From Bacteroidota bacterium (GTDB lineage Bacteria > Bacteroidota > Bacteroidia > Chitinophagales > JADIYW01), in NCBI GenBank assembly GCA_028288625.1, contig JAQBNI010000093.1, positions 21,036 through 85,035 on the forward strand: DNA of 64,000 nt. Direction: 5' to 3'. The notes under the pieces were generated by a model. That model was not told the origin of the DNA. It searched no databases and worked only from the letters and a program-made list of their open reading frames with translations. Each line of letters opens with the position of its first letter. Position 1 is the stretch's first letter. Both the position numbers and the translations under genes were made by a program. Shown here piece after piece: positions 39,006 through 48,502 of this stretch.

Positions 39006-40295
39006 ATGCATTGTTGTAAACCAATCAGAGGAGTCCTCCAATTAATAGCACTTATTTTATTTTTATCCTTGTCTTCAGCCGCTTTTGCAGCTGTTGCTGT
39101 GCCTGATGTAAACCCATCGGATGCTGCTTCAGTCGATAAAGCAAAGCAGGGAATGGAATTATTTAAAGCGAACTGTACCTCCTGCCATGCGATAGACAGA
39201 AAAGTTACCGGTCCGGCGCTTGCAGGCGTTTATGACCGATGGGATAGCGATACTAAGATCGTAGAGTGGGTACATAATTCACAAAAACTCATCGCCAGCG
39301 GAGATCCGTATGCGAACAAAATATTTAATGAGAATAATAAGTCAGTGATGACTTCATTTCCTCAGTTCAGCCCTGAGCAAATTTCTAACATTCTTATTTA
39401 TGTAAAAGCAAAAGCCAACGGTGTTGCGTTGCCGTTTGATGCAGTTGCTGCTACTCCGGCAACAGGCGCAAACACACCATCTACCACTCCGGCTACTCCG
39501 GACTGGTATATCTGGATACTTATTTCTTTCTTACTTGTCCTCGTAATACTATTAGTAAGCGTTACTTCCAAACTGGATAAAGCCGTTAGAGAAAAAGCGG
39601 GAGAAGTAGTAGTAGATGTTTCCATCGATAAAAAAATATTCAGCAAAAAAACTTTAAAAGTATTGCTGCTGATCGGCTCTATATTACTTGTATTTAATAT
39701 TTTCAACGGCGCTATCGATTTCGGTCGCTCACAAGGTTACGAACCGTATCAGCCGATCCGCTTTTCGCACGCTTTGCACGTTGGACAAAACCAGATCGAA
39801 TGCCAGTATTGTCATACGGGTGTAGAGAAAAGCCGTCATGCAAGTATTCCCGGCACACAGATCTGTATGAATTGTCATAAATATGTACAAAATGGTCCTA
39901 AATACGGCAAGGATGAGATCAATAAGATCTATGCTTATGCAGGCTGGGATCCGGAAAAACAAAAATTCGTACAGGCTCCGAAAAATATCGAATGGGTGAA
40001 GGTCCATAATTTACCTGACCACGTTTATTTCAATCACTCTCAACACGTAAAAGTTGGTGGCATTAAATGCCAGACTTGTCACGGTAAAGTAGAAGAATAT
40101 GAAACGATGAAACAGTTTGCACCTTTATCTATGGGATGGTGTATCAACTGCCACAGGAATACGGAAGTGAAGTTTGCAGAGAATAAATATTATTCCATTT
40201 TCTCAAAATATAAAGACGAGTTAAAGAAAGGAACTAGAGCTAAAGTTACTGTCGCAGATATCGGCGGTACCGATTGTCAAAAATGTCATTATTAA
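39006..40295 (+). CDS. actA: Alternative complex III multiheme cytochrome c subunit (ActA), with N-terminal monoheme domain
   Basis: 429 aa; six CxxCH motifs: CTSCH, CQYCH, CMNCH, CQTCH, CINCH, CQKCH. Confidence 0.92.
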   Translation: MHCCKPIRGVLQLIALILFLSLSSAAFAAVAVPDVNPSDAASVDKAKQGMELFKANCTSCHAIDRKVTGPALAGVYDRWDSDTKIVEWVHNSQKLIASGDPYANKIFNENNKSVMTSFPQFSPEQISNILIYVKAKANGVALPFDAVAATPATGANTPSTTPATPDWYIWILISFLLVLVILLVSVTSKLDKAVREKAGEVVVDVSIDKKIFSKKTLKVLLLIGSILLVFNIFNGAIDFGRSQGYEPYQPIRFSHALHVGQNQIECQYCHTGVEKSRHASIPGTQICMNCHKYVQNGPKYGKDEINKIYAYAGWDPEKQKFVQAPKNIEWVKVHNLPDHVYFNHSQHVKVGGIKCQTCHGKVEEYETMKQFAPLSMGWCINCHRNTEVKFAENKYYSIFSKYKDELKKGTRAKVTVADIGGTDCQKCHY

Positions 40296-40352
40296 AATTG
40301 CAGCAGACGCAGGAATGTGTCGTAATAAATCAAAAGTTATAACATTATATAA

Positions 40353-43300
40353 ATGAGTAACAAAAAATATTGGTCGAGCCTGGATGAGTTGAATGAAACT
40401 CCTCAGTATATAGAGAAAGCTTCAAAGGAATTTAATTATGAGATAGATGCTGATGATGCCGGTGAAAACGACGGCCCTAGCCGCCGCGATTTTTTGAAAG
40501 CAATGGGTTTTAGCGTTTCTATCGCTGCTCTGGCATCTGCTTGTAAGATGCCGACACACAAAGCAATTCCATACACCTTCGATTTAAGAAAGCCAGTTCC
40601 TGAAGTAGTTCCGGGTGTCGCAGATTTTTTCGCATCTACTTATTACGAAGGCGGAGATTTTGTAAGCATCCTTGTAAAAACCCGCGAAGGTCGCCCGATT
40701 AAAATTGAAGGCAACAGTGGTTCGCCCCTCACTTTGGGTGGAACAAGCGCGCGTGCACAGGCATCGGTTTTAAGTTTATACGATGTAACGCGTTTAGCAA
40801 CTCCAACAAAAAAAAATAAAAAGGCAGATTGGAAAACAGTGGATGCGGAAATCATGCAAAAGCTTGCGGGTATTGCAACTTCAGGAGGAAAAATTGCATT
40901 AGTAACCGGTACAGTTGCTTCTACTATTACTAAAAAAGCAATTGAAAAATTTGTTTCCAAATTTCCGGGCACAACAGTAGTAAGCTACGATGCGGTTTCC
41001 AGTTATGCAACACGAAAAGCAAACCAGATAAGCCTGGGTTCTCCAATCATTCCTACTATTAATTATGATAAGGCGGATGTGATCGTTGGCTTTAACGCAG
41101 ACTTTTTAGGAACCGGAATTTCAACAGTGGAAGCTGCAAAAAAATATGTGGCAACACGTGTTCCTTCGAAAACAAATCCGAAGATGTCGCGCCATCACCA
41201 GTTTCAGTCTACCATGAGTATGACAGGTGCAAGTGCTGATTATCGCTACCCGGTTGCTCCATCTGAAGAAAAACAAGCGTTGATTAATTTACTCTCTGCT
41301 GTTGGTGGTTCAGTAAGCGGCGTTGCTAATCTGAAAAATCAGATTGCAAACGATGGCATTAAAAAAGTTGCAGCCGAGTTGCTCGCTGCAAAAGGAAAAT
41401 CTGTTATAGTATCCGGAACGAACGATGTAGATATTCAATTGCTCGTAAATGCTATCAACGGTGTACTCGGAAATTACGGAAGCGTAATCGATACTGCGGG
41501 TGCATACAATTTAAAATCAGGAAATGACGAAGCGCTCGCAGCATTAGCAAGCGATTTGGAAAAAGGTATATATAAAGGTATTGTATTGCTGGGATCAAAC
41601 CCGGTTTACGACACACCTTACGGCGAAACATTTAAGAAAGCAATTCAAGGCGCAGAACTTTCAGTTTCTACTGCCGACAGAACAGATGAATCTGCACAGT
41701 ACTGCCAGTATGTTTGTCCTGATTCACATTATCTCGAATCATGGGATATCGTTTCTCCTAAAACAGGATTCTACGGATTCGTACAGCCTGCGATTGTAAA
41801 TTTATTTGACACGCGCCAGGCGCAGTCATCTTTATTGACTTGGTCAGGAGATACAACTCCGATCGGACAGTTTGTACAAAATGAGATTGCAGCTTTAACA
41901 GGCGGAAATTATCAAGCTGCTGTACAAACAGGATATTTTGGAAACGCAACATCCGGAGGCGCCGGTGCAAATGTGGGTGCGTCCATAGCAGCAGTAAAAA
42001 CGGGCGCTTCAGCACCAAAGGGAATGGAAGTGTTTTTCTATGAAAAAGTTGCGATAGGAGATGGCAAGCTTGCAAACAATCCTTTCCTGCAGGAAATGCC
42101 TGATCCGGTAGCGAAAGTAACATGGGACAACTATGTTTGTGTTCCTTATTCTTTTGCTAAGGACAAAGGAATTGATGTGATGCCTTATGATAAGAAAGTT
42201 CCGATTGCTAAGGTCGTGGTTAACGGAAAAGCTTTTGAATTACCTGTTGTAGTGCAATTTGGACAGGCGCAAAACACATTGGCAATCGCGATGGGTTACG
42301 GACGTGAAAGAGCCGGTCGTGCAGGCAGCATGGTGGGGAAAAATATGTTCCCGTTTATAAAATCAACAAACGGTATTTCTACCTATGCAACAGACGGCGC
42401 ATCCATTGAATTTACAGGCGCTACTTATGATCTGGCACTCAACCAAACCTATCATACTTTAATGGAAGACAGGAAACTTCCGGGCAAGAAGCTGCAATAT
42501 CGTGGTATGGTGGTGAAAGAAACGACGCTTAAAGATTATCAAAAGAAAGATAATGCAGGAAATGAAGACCGCGAAAAAATCAAGGAAGAATTACACTCTT
42601 TATATGATGGCTACAAGCCGCATGATTACAAGCAGGGTCATCACTGGGGAATGACGGTGGATCTTAATGCGTGTATTGGCTGCGGAGCTTGCGTAGTTGC
42701 ATGCAGTATAGAAAACAATGTACCTGTTGTGGGAAGACGACAAGTTTACCGCAGCCAGGAAATGCAGTGGATACGCATCGACCGCTATTACAATGGGAAT
42801 CCGGATAATCCGGATGTTTCTTTCCAGCCGATGATGTGCCAGCATTGCAACAATGCGCCATGCGAAAACGTATGCCCCGTGAATGCAACGAATCACAGCT
42901 CGGAAGGATTGAACCAAATGGTATACAACCGTTGCATCGGAACAAAATATTGCGCAAATAACTGTCCTTACAAGGTGCGCCGTTTTAACTGGCTCGATTA
43001 CCAGGGTAACGATAGCTGGGGCAAGTTTAATGACGGGAAGCGTTCCTTCACTGATACAGAAGCGCAATCTTATATGTTTGAAGATCTCACACGCATGGTA
43101 TTGAATCCGGATGTAGTGACGCGTACGCGTGGAGTAATGGAAAAATGTTCATTCTGTGTTCAGCGTATCCAGGAAGGAAAATTAAATGCAAAGAAGGAAG
43201 ACCGTCTTTTACAGGATGGCGAAATTAAAACGGCATGCCAGTCTGCTTGTCCGACAAACGCAATTACTTTCGGTGATCAGAACAATAAAGAAAGTGCAGT

Positions 43301-43448
43301 TGCAAAAACATTTGCAGAAAACGGAAGAAACTATTTCATTTTTGAAGAGCAACACTTTATTCCTGCAGTAGGATACCAGGTGAAAGTGAGAAATAAAAAC
43401 GAAGAGCCGATCCGTGGATTTATACAAAACGAAGAACCATATTTATAA
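40353..43448 (+). CDS. actB: Alternative complex III Fe-S/molybdopterin-oxidoreductase-like subunit (ActB)
   Basis: 1031 aa; SRRDFLKAMGFS Tat-like signal; ferredoxin clusters CIGCGACVVACSIEN, CQHCNNAPCENVCPV, CPYKVRRFNWLDY. Confidence 0.95.
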   Translation: MSNKKYWSSLDELNETPQYIEKASKEFNYEIDADDAGENDGPSRRDFLKAMGFSVSIAALASACKMPTHKAIPYTFDLRKPVPEVVPGVADFFASTYYEGGDFVSILVKTREGRPIKIEGNSGSPLTLGGTSARAQASVLSLYDVTRLATPTKKNKKADWKTVDAEIMQKLAGIATSGGKIALVTGTVASTITKKAIEKFVSKFPGTTVVSYDAVSSYATRKANQISLGSPIIPTINYDKADVIVGFNADFLGTGISTVEAAKKYVATRVPSKTNPKMSRHHQFQSTMSMTGASADYRYPVAPSEEKQALINLLSAVGGSVSGVANLKNQIANDGIKKVAAELLAAKGKSVIVSGTNDVDIQLLVNAINGVLGNYGSVIDTAGAYNLKSGNDEALAALASDLEKGIYKGIVLLGSNPVYDTPYGETFKKAIQGAELSVSTADRTDESAQYCQYVCPDSHYLESWDIVSPKTGFYGFVQPAIVNLFDTRQAQSSLLTWSGDTTPIGQFVQNEIAALTGGNYQAAVQTGYFGNATSGGAGANVGASIAAVKTGASAPKGMEVFFYEKVAIGDGKLANNPFLQEMPDPVAKVTWDNYVCVPYSFAKDKGIDVMPYDKKVPIAKVVVNGKAFELPVVVQFGQAQNTLAIAMGYGRERAGRAGSMVGKNMFPFIKSTNGISTYATDGASIEFTGATYDLALNQTYHTLMEDRKLPGKKLQYRGMVVKETTLKDYQKKDNAGNEDREKIKEELHSLYDGYKPHDYKQGHHWGMTVDLNACIGCGACVVACSIENNVPVVGRRQVYRSQEMQWIRIDRYYNGNPDNPDVSFQPMMCQHCNNAPCENVCPVNATNHSSEGLNQMVYNRCIGTKYCANNCPYKVRRFNWLDYQGNDSWGKFNDGKRSFTDTEAQSYMFEDLTRMVLNPDVVTRTRGVMEKCSFCVQRIQEGKLNAKKEDRLLQDGEIKTACQSACPTNAITFGDQNNKESAVAKTFAENGRNYFIFEEQHFIPAVGYQVKVRNKNEEPIRGFIQNEEPYL

Positions 43449-43466
43449 GAAGATTAATAATAATAT

Positions 43467-44909
43467 ATGTCAAGTCATTTTGAATCACCCATTCGCGAAC
43501 CTCTGATATTAGGGAATAAAACCTGGAAGGATGTTACGCGTGATATAGTGAAACCTACGACGGGAAAATTACAGCCCAAGTGGTTATTCTGGACATCTAT
43601 CGCTGCAACAGTGGCAAGCTTTGGCGTATTTTGTATTGCATGGGAAGTAGCGTTCGGGATAGGTACATGGAATGTCAATAAAACTGTAGGTTGGGCGTGG
43701 GACATTACGAATTTCGTTTGGTGGATCGGTATCGGTCACGCAGGAACGCTGATCTCTGCGATCTTGTTGCTGTTCCGTCAAAAATGGCGTACCGGTGTTA
43801 ACCGCGCAGCAGAAGCAATGACGATCTTCGCGGTAATATGCGCGGGCTTGTTTCCCGTATTTCACATGGGAAGAGTTTGGGATGCGTTCTTTATCTTTCC
43901 TTATCCGAACACGCGCGGTCCTCTTTGGGTAAATTTTAATTCACCGTTATTATGGGACGTATTTGCGATCTCGACATATTTCACAGTTTCCATATTATTC
44001 TGGTACACGGGCCTTGTTCCGGATTTTGGAACGGTCCGGGACCAATCAAAAACTTCGGGACGATGGAAGTTCTACAATTTCTTGTCCTTCGGATGGATCG
44101 GCTCCGCTAAGCATTGGGAAAGATGGGAATCGCTCTCATTAATATTAGCAGGCTTATCTACACCACTCGTGCTTTCCGTTCACACGATAGTATCGTTTGA
44201 CTTTGCTACATCGGTTATCCCCGGGTGGCACACGACGATCATGCCTCCGTACTTCGTTGCGGGTGCGATCTTCTCAGGCTTTGCGATGGTATTGACACTA
44301 ATGATAGTCGCGAGGTATGTGATGAATTTGCAGGATTATATTACACTCGCGCATATCGAATCGATGAATAAGATTATGTTGCTGACCGGAACGATGGTAG
44401 GTATCGCATACTTAACAGAAATTTTTACGGCATGGTACTCCAGCGATCCATATGAGATGTATTCCTTTGCCAATAAATCGCAGGGACCATACTGGTGGGC
44501 GTACGCGAGCATGATGTTTTGTAATCTCGTGTCGCCGCAAGTGTTTTGGATCCGCAAATTCAGAAGAAATATCGCGTTGACATTCTGTATGTCGATCGTC
44601 ATCAACATCGGTATGTGGTTCGAGCGTTTCGTGATCATCGTAATTTCTTTACACAGAGATTATTTGCCATCAAGCTTTTTATACTATTCACCAACGTGGG
44701 TGGAAGTGGGCACATTTATCGGAACGATTGGCATCTTCATGACGCTGTTCTTATTGTTCTGCCGTTTCTTCCCTGCCATTGCGATCGCGGAAGTAAAAGC
44801 AATCCTGAAAGTATCAGGCGATAAAGCGAGAGTAAGACAGCTTGAAGAAGTAAAAGATGAGAAAGCGTATGAAAATATAACCGTTACTTCCGGTGCATGG
44901 GATCATTAA
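43467..44909 (+). CDS. actC: Alternative complex III NrfD-like membrane subunit (ActC)
   Basis: 480 aa polytopic; ending SGAWDH; position after actB. Confidence 0.93.
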   Translation: MSSHFESPIREPLILGNKTWKDVTRDIVKPTTGKLQPKWLFWTSIAATVASFGVFCIAWEVAFGIGTWNVNKTVGWAWDITNFVWWIGIGHAGTLISAILLLFRQKWRTGVNRAAEAMTIFAVICAGLFPVFHMGRVWDAFFIFPYPNTRGPLWVNFNSPLLWDVFAISTYFTVSILFWYTGLVPDFGTVRDQSKTSGRWKFYNFLSFGWIGSAKHWERWESLSLILAGLSTPLVLSVHTIVSFDFATSVIPGWHTTIMPPYFVAGAIFSGFAMVLTLMIVARYVMNLQDYITLAHIESMNKIMLLTGTMVGIAYLTEIFTAWYSSDPYEMYSFANKSQGPYWWAYASMMFCNLVSPQVFWIRKFRRNIALTFCMSIVINIGMWFERFVIIVISLHRDYLPSSFLYYSPTWVEVGTFIGTIGIFMTLFLLFCRFFPAIAIAEVKAILKVSGDKARVRQLEEVKDEKAYENITVTSGAWDH

Positions 44910-44930
44910 TAAAAAAGATATCATAAAAAT

Positions 44931-45458
44931 ATGAGCGATATAAAAAAATACCTGGTAGGAATGTTTGACGACGACGACGTGCTGTTGCACGCGGTTAGTC
45001 ACATTCGCGGAGCTGGATATGAAATTACAGATGCGTTTACGCCGTTCCCGGTGCATGGCCTCGAGCACGAGCTAGGATTGCAGCCTACGCGTCTTCATAC
45101 CGCGGGATTCTTCTTTGGCGCAACGGGTTTAACCGTGGCATTAAGTATGATCTTTTTTATCAATAAATTTAATTACCCGACGGATGTAGGCGGAAAACCA
45201 TTTTTTGGTTTACTCGCGTATGTTCCAATTTGCTTTGAACATACCGTATTATATTCCGCAATCGGGATGACGGTTTCATTTTATTACTTATGTAATTTAT
45301 ATCCCGGAAAAACGCCGAAGATCATAGACGAACGTACGACAGATCATTTGTTCTCATTGACATTTGACCTGGAAAACCGCGACGCAGCATATATTAGTGC
45401 AGTAACTGAATTATTGAAAAAAGAAGGTGCCATCGAAGTTTATCAAAAAGAAATATAA
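44931..45458 (+). CDS. actD: Alternative complex III subunit ActD (DUF3341)
   Basis: 175 aa; YLVGMFDDDDVLLHAVSHIRGAGYEITDAFTPFPVHGLE. Confidence 0.93.
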   Translation: MSDIKKYLVGMFDDDDVLLHAVSHIRGAGYEITDAFTPFPVHGLEHELGLQPTRLHTAGFFFGATGLTVALSMIFFINKFNYPTDVGGKPFFGLLAYVPICFEHTVLYSAIGMTVSFYYLCNLYPGKTPKIIDERTTDHLFSLTFDLENRDAAYISAVTELLKKEGAIEVYQKEI

Positions 45459-45460
45459 TC

Positions 45461-46066
45461 ATGTTGAAGAGATACCATATCATATTTTTGTTGTTCATAC
45501 TTGGATGTGTATCCTGCATACGCGATCCTAAACAACCGGGAAGAGCGTACATGCCGGATATGCAATATTCGACTGCGTACGATGCAGGCTCTCCGAATCC
45601 GATTTTTAAAGATGGAAAAACTGACGAGCTCGCTCCCCCGGGAAGTGTAGGTGTTGGAAAATATTTATATCCGCTTGCGGATTCGGAATATGAAAAAGCA
45701 GCAACTGCAATTACTAATCCTTTTACATTTACAAAAGAGCAAATAGAAGGTGAAGGAAAACATTTGTTTCTCATGAACTGCGCTATTTGCCATGGAGAAA
45801 AAGGAGATGGACAAGGACATCTTGTGCAGATTCAGAAATTCCCGCCGCCTCCTTCTTATCTCATAGAACCTTTGTTATCAAAGCCCGAAGGACAGCGATA
45901 CCATACTTTGATGTACGGGAAAAACATGATGGGTTCTTATGCAAGCCAGCTTGATCATAGGGAAAGATGGCTGGTATTGAGTTACGTAAAGTCTTTGCAA
46001 ATGGCAGCGGTGGCGCAAAGCAAACCTGCAACAGCTGCAAAAACAGATTCAACTAAAACAAAATAA
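45461..46066 (+). CDS. actE: Alternative complex III monoheme cytochrome c lipoprotein (ActE)
   Basis: 201 aa; lipobox ILGCVSC, NCAICHGEKGDGQGHLV. Confidence 0.92.
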   Translation: MLKRYHIIFLLFILGCVSCIRDPKQPGRAYMPDMQYSTAYDAGSPNPIFKDGKTDELAPPGSVGVGKYLYPLADSEYEKAATAITNPFTFTKEQIEGEGKHLFLMNCAICHGEKGDGQGHLVQIQKFPPPPSYLIEPLLSKPEGQRYHTLMYGKNMMGSYASQLDHRERWLVLSYVKSLQMAAVAQSKPATAAKTDSTKTK

Positions 46067-46081
46067 ATTAAACACCCGGAA

Positions 46082-47422
46082 ATGAATAGATACATTTTTG
46101 AATCGAGCACTAAGAAGAAAATTTTATACGCCTTTTTAATTGGCATTCTTCTTTTTGCAGTGGGCGCTGCTAAAAAATATTTTGAGGATAAAAGTGAATT
46201 CTCTGGAAATGAGGAAGCGAAAACAGAAATGACAAAAACCTCTGAATCCGGACAAGAAAAATTTACGGCTCCGGCGACACACCGTGTTGAAAAAAAGACT
46301 GCTACCGAAGAAGAATATAAAGAAGGTTCTTTAGGAATGACGATCCTTGCAAATACGTACAGTATATTTTATTTCGGATTTTACATTGCGCTTGCTGCTA
46401 TGTTTTTCCTTGCGGCTACAACGGTTGCATGGGGAGGATGGCAAGTTCAGATACAGAAAATTTTCCTCGCGCTGGCAGCACCAATCGTCATGTTCCTTGG
46501 GCTCTTGCTGGTGATGTTTATTTTCTTCCGTCATGATCTTTTTCTCTGGACGCATGACGAATTGTATAAAGCGGGAAGTGAAACGTATGATAAAGTATTA
46601 GTGATCAAACACGACTTTCTCAACATGCGCGTCTTCTGGACATTCTATGTGATCATTGCAGGAATTTGTGTAAGTCTTGTTGGATACTGGTGGAAAACTT
46701 TAAATGCAATCGATATCAATCCAACGCGTCAATTATTTTCAAAGACCCGCGTTATCGGTGCAATCACGATCGTTACCACGGCGTTTATCATTAATACATT
46801 TGCAACATGGTTGTGGTCGATGTCGATCCAGCCGCACTGGTACAGCACGATGTTCACATGGAATACGATGGCAGGAGCAGTGGAAGCAGTACTGTCCATC
46901 ATTCTTCTCTTTATTTATTTCTTAAAACAAAAAGGATATTTGCCGGGTGTGAATGAGAACCACGAGCATGATGTTGCGAAACTTATGTTTGCGATCAGCA
47001 TTTTCTGGACTTATACATGGTTCGCGCAATATATGCTGATCTGGTATGCGAACTTACCGGAAGAAACAGAATATTTCAGGTTGAGAAGAAATATGGATAA
47101 CTACGGTTTCCTTTTCCATCTCGCATTTATCTGCAACTTCGTATTGCCGTTCCTGATCTTATTAACGCGCGGTGCTAAGAGAACAAAATGGATATCTCTG
47201 TTATCAGCATGGATCATCATCTTCGGACAGTCCGCATGGTTCTTCCTGATGAATTGTCCTGAGTTGCTGCCGAAAGGAGGATTTGGTTTGATCAGTATAG
47301 GATTGTTGTTTATAGTGGGAAGTATATTCATATTTGTAACGCTGAAGCTGCTCGAAAAAGTGAAAGACCTGGCATCGACCACGCACCCGTATGTAAAAGA
47401 AAGTTATCAATTTAAAATTTAA
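46082..47422 (+). CDS. actF: Alternative complex III membrane subunit ActF
   Basis: 446 aa polytopic; position in actABCDEF. Confidence 0.92.
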   Translation: MNRYIFESSTKKKILYAFLIGILLFAVGAAKKYFEDKSEFSGNEEAKTEMTKTSESGQEKFTAPATHRVEKKTATEEEYKEGSLGMTILANTYSIFYFGFYIALAAMFFLAATTVAWGGWQVQIQKIFLALAAPIVMFLGLLLVMFIFFRHDLFLWTHDELYKAGSETYDKVLVIKHDFLNMRVFWTFYVIIAGICVSLVGYWWKTLNAIDINPTRQLFSKTRVIGAITIVTTAFIINTFATWLWSMSIQPHWYSTMFTWNTMAGAVEAVLSIILLFIYFLKQKGYLPGVNENHEHDVAKLMFAISIFWTYTWFAQYMLIWYANLPEETEYFRLRRNMDNYGFLFHLAFICNFVLPFLILLTRGAKRTKWISLLSAWIIIFGQSAWFFLMNCPELLPKGGFGLISIGLLFIVGSIFIFVTLKLLEKVKDLASTTHPYVKESYQFKI

Positions 47423-47428
47423 GCAGAC

Positions 47429-48478
47429 ATGTCAATTTTATTAGGGTTATTAACGTTAGTGTTGTTGTATATCGTAATTGTACAGATAAGCAAGGCGTCC
47501 GATTTAATTAAAACATTGCGCTCGGGCGATAAGCAGGAAGAATCATTTGGAAACAGTGCGGTGTTCTTATCCGTTATCGGGTTTGCAATTCTCGTGTATT
47601 CGATTGTTACCTGTTTTACTTACGCGCATACATTGCTTCCGCCATCGGCATCTGAACAAGGCGAGTGGATCCAATGGCTGATTGATATTACATTAGTACT
47701 CACAGCTATCGTTTTCGTAATTACACAGGCGTTATTATTCTGGTTCGTTTATAAATATCATTACAGGAAGGATAGAAAAGCATATTTCTTTGCAGACAAT
47801 AATAAACTCGAAGCGGCATGGACAGTAGTTCCTGCAATTGTCTTAACATTTTTGATCGGCTTCGGTCTTCAAAAGTGGTTTAAAATTTATTCACCAACTC
47901 CGAAAGATGCAGTGTTGATTGAAGCAACAGGAAAACAATTTTTGTGGACGATCCGTTATGCAGGATTAGATCATGCACTGGGAAACAGGGATTTTACTTT
48001 AGTGAACGGAGATAACGAATTGGGTATAAACTGGAATGATCCTGCAAGCCGCGATGATTTTATGGCGGATGAAATTGTGCTGCCCGTAAATAAGCCGGTT
48101 TCAGTAAACATTGGCGCACTGGATGTGCTTCATGATTTTTATTTGCCGGAGTTCAGGTTGATGATGGATGCAGTTCCGGGAATACCGACACACATCTGGT
48201 TTCGTCCGATCATTACAACGGAACAGATGCGGAAGATCACAAAAAATCCCAAATTTGATTATGTTTTGGCGTGCAATAAATTATGCGGGTCAGGACATTA
48301 CAACATGCAGAAGAAAGTGCGTATTGTAACTCAGGAGGAATTCAACACATGGGAAAAATCGCAGAAGTCCTATTATGAAACTGTGGTGAAACCCGCTATG
48401 GATAACGGCACTTACAAACAGGTTGAAGTTGCACCCTTACAAAGTACAACGGTAGCAGAAATGGCAAAAAAGAAATAA
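47429..48478 (+). CDS. coxB: Cytochrome c oxidase subunit II
   Basis: 349 aa; CuA-site CNKLCGSGHYNM; DVLHDFYLPEFRLMMDAVPGIPTHIWF. Confidence 0.95.
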   Translation: MSILLGLLTLVLLYIVIVQISKASDLIKTLRSGDKQEESFGNSAVFLSVIGFAILVYSIVTCFTYAHTLLPPSASEQGEWIQWLIDITLVLTAIVFVITQALLFWFVYKYHYRKDRKAYFFADNNKLEAAWTVVPAIVLTFLIGFGLQKWFKIYSPTPKDAVLIEATGKQFLWTIRYAGLDHALGNRDFTLVNGDNELGINWNDPASRDDFMADEIVLPVNKPVSVNIGALDVLHDFYLPEFRLMMDAVPGIPTHIWFRPIITTEQMRKITKNPKFDYVLACNKLCGSGHYNMQKKVRIVTQEEFNTWEKSQKSYYETVVKPAMDNGTYKQVEVAPLQSTTVAEMAKKK

Positions 48479-48502
48479 TTTATAAAGTCCTAAATCGAAA
48501 AT

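Noticed and set aside
42600-43067. 155-aa antisense ORF inside actB
   Set aside because: Opposite conserved ferredoxin-cluster coding sequence; shadow ORF.
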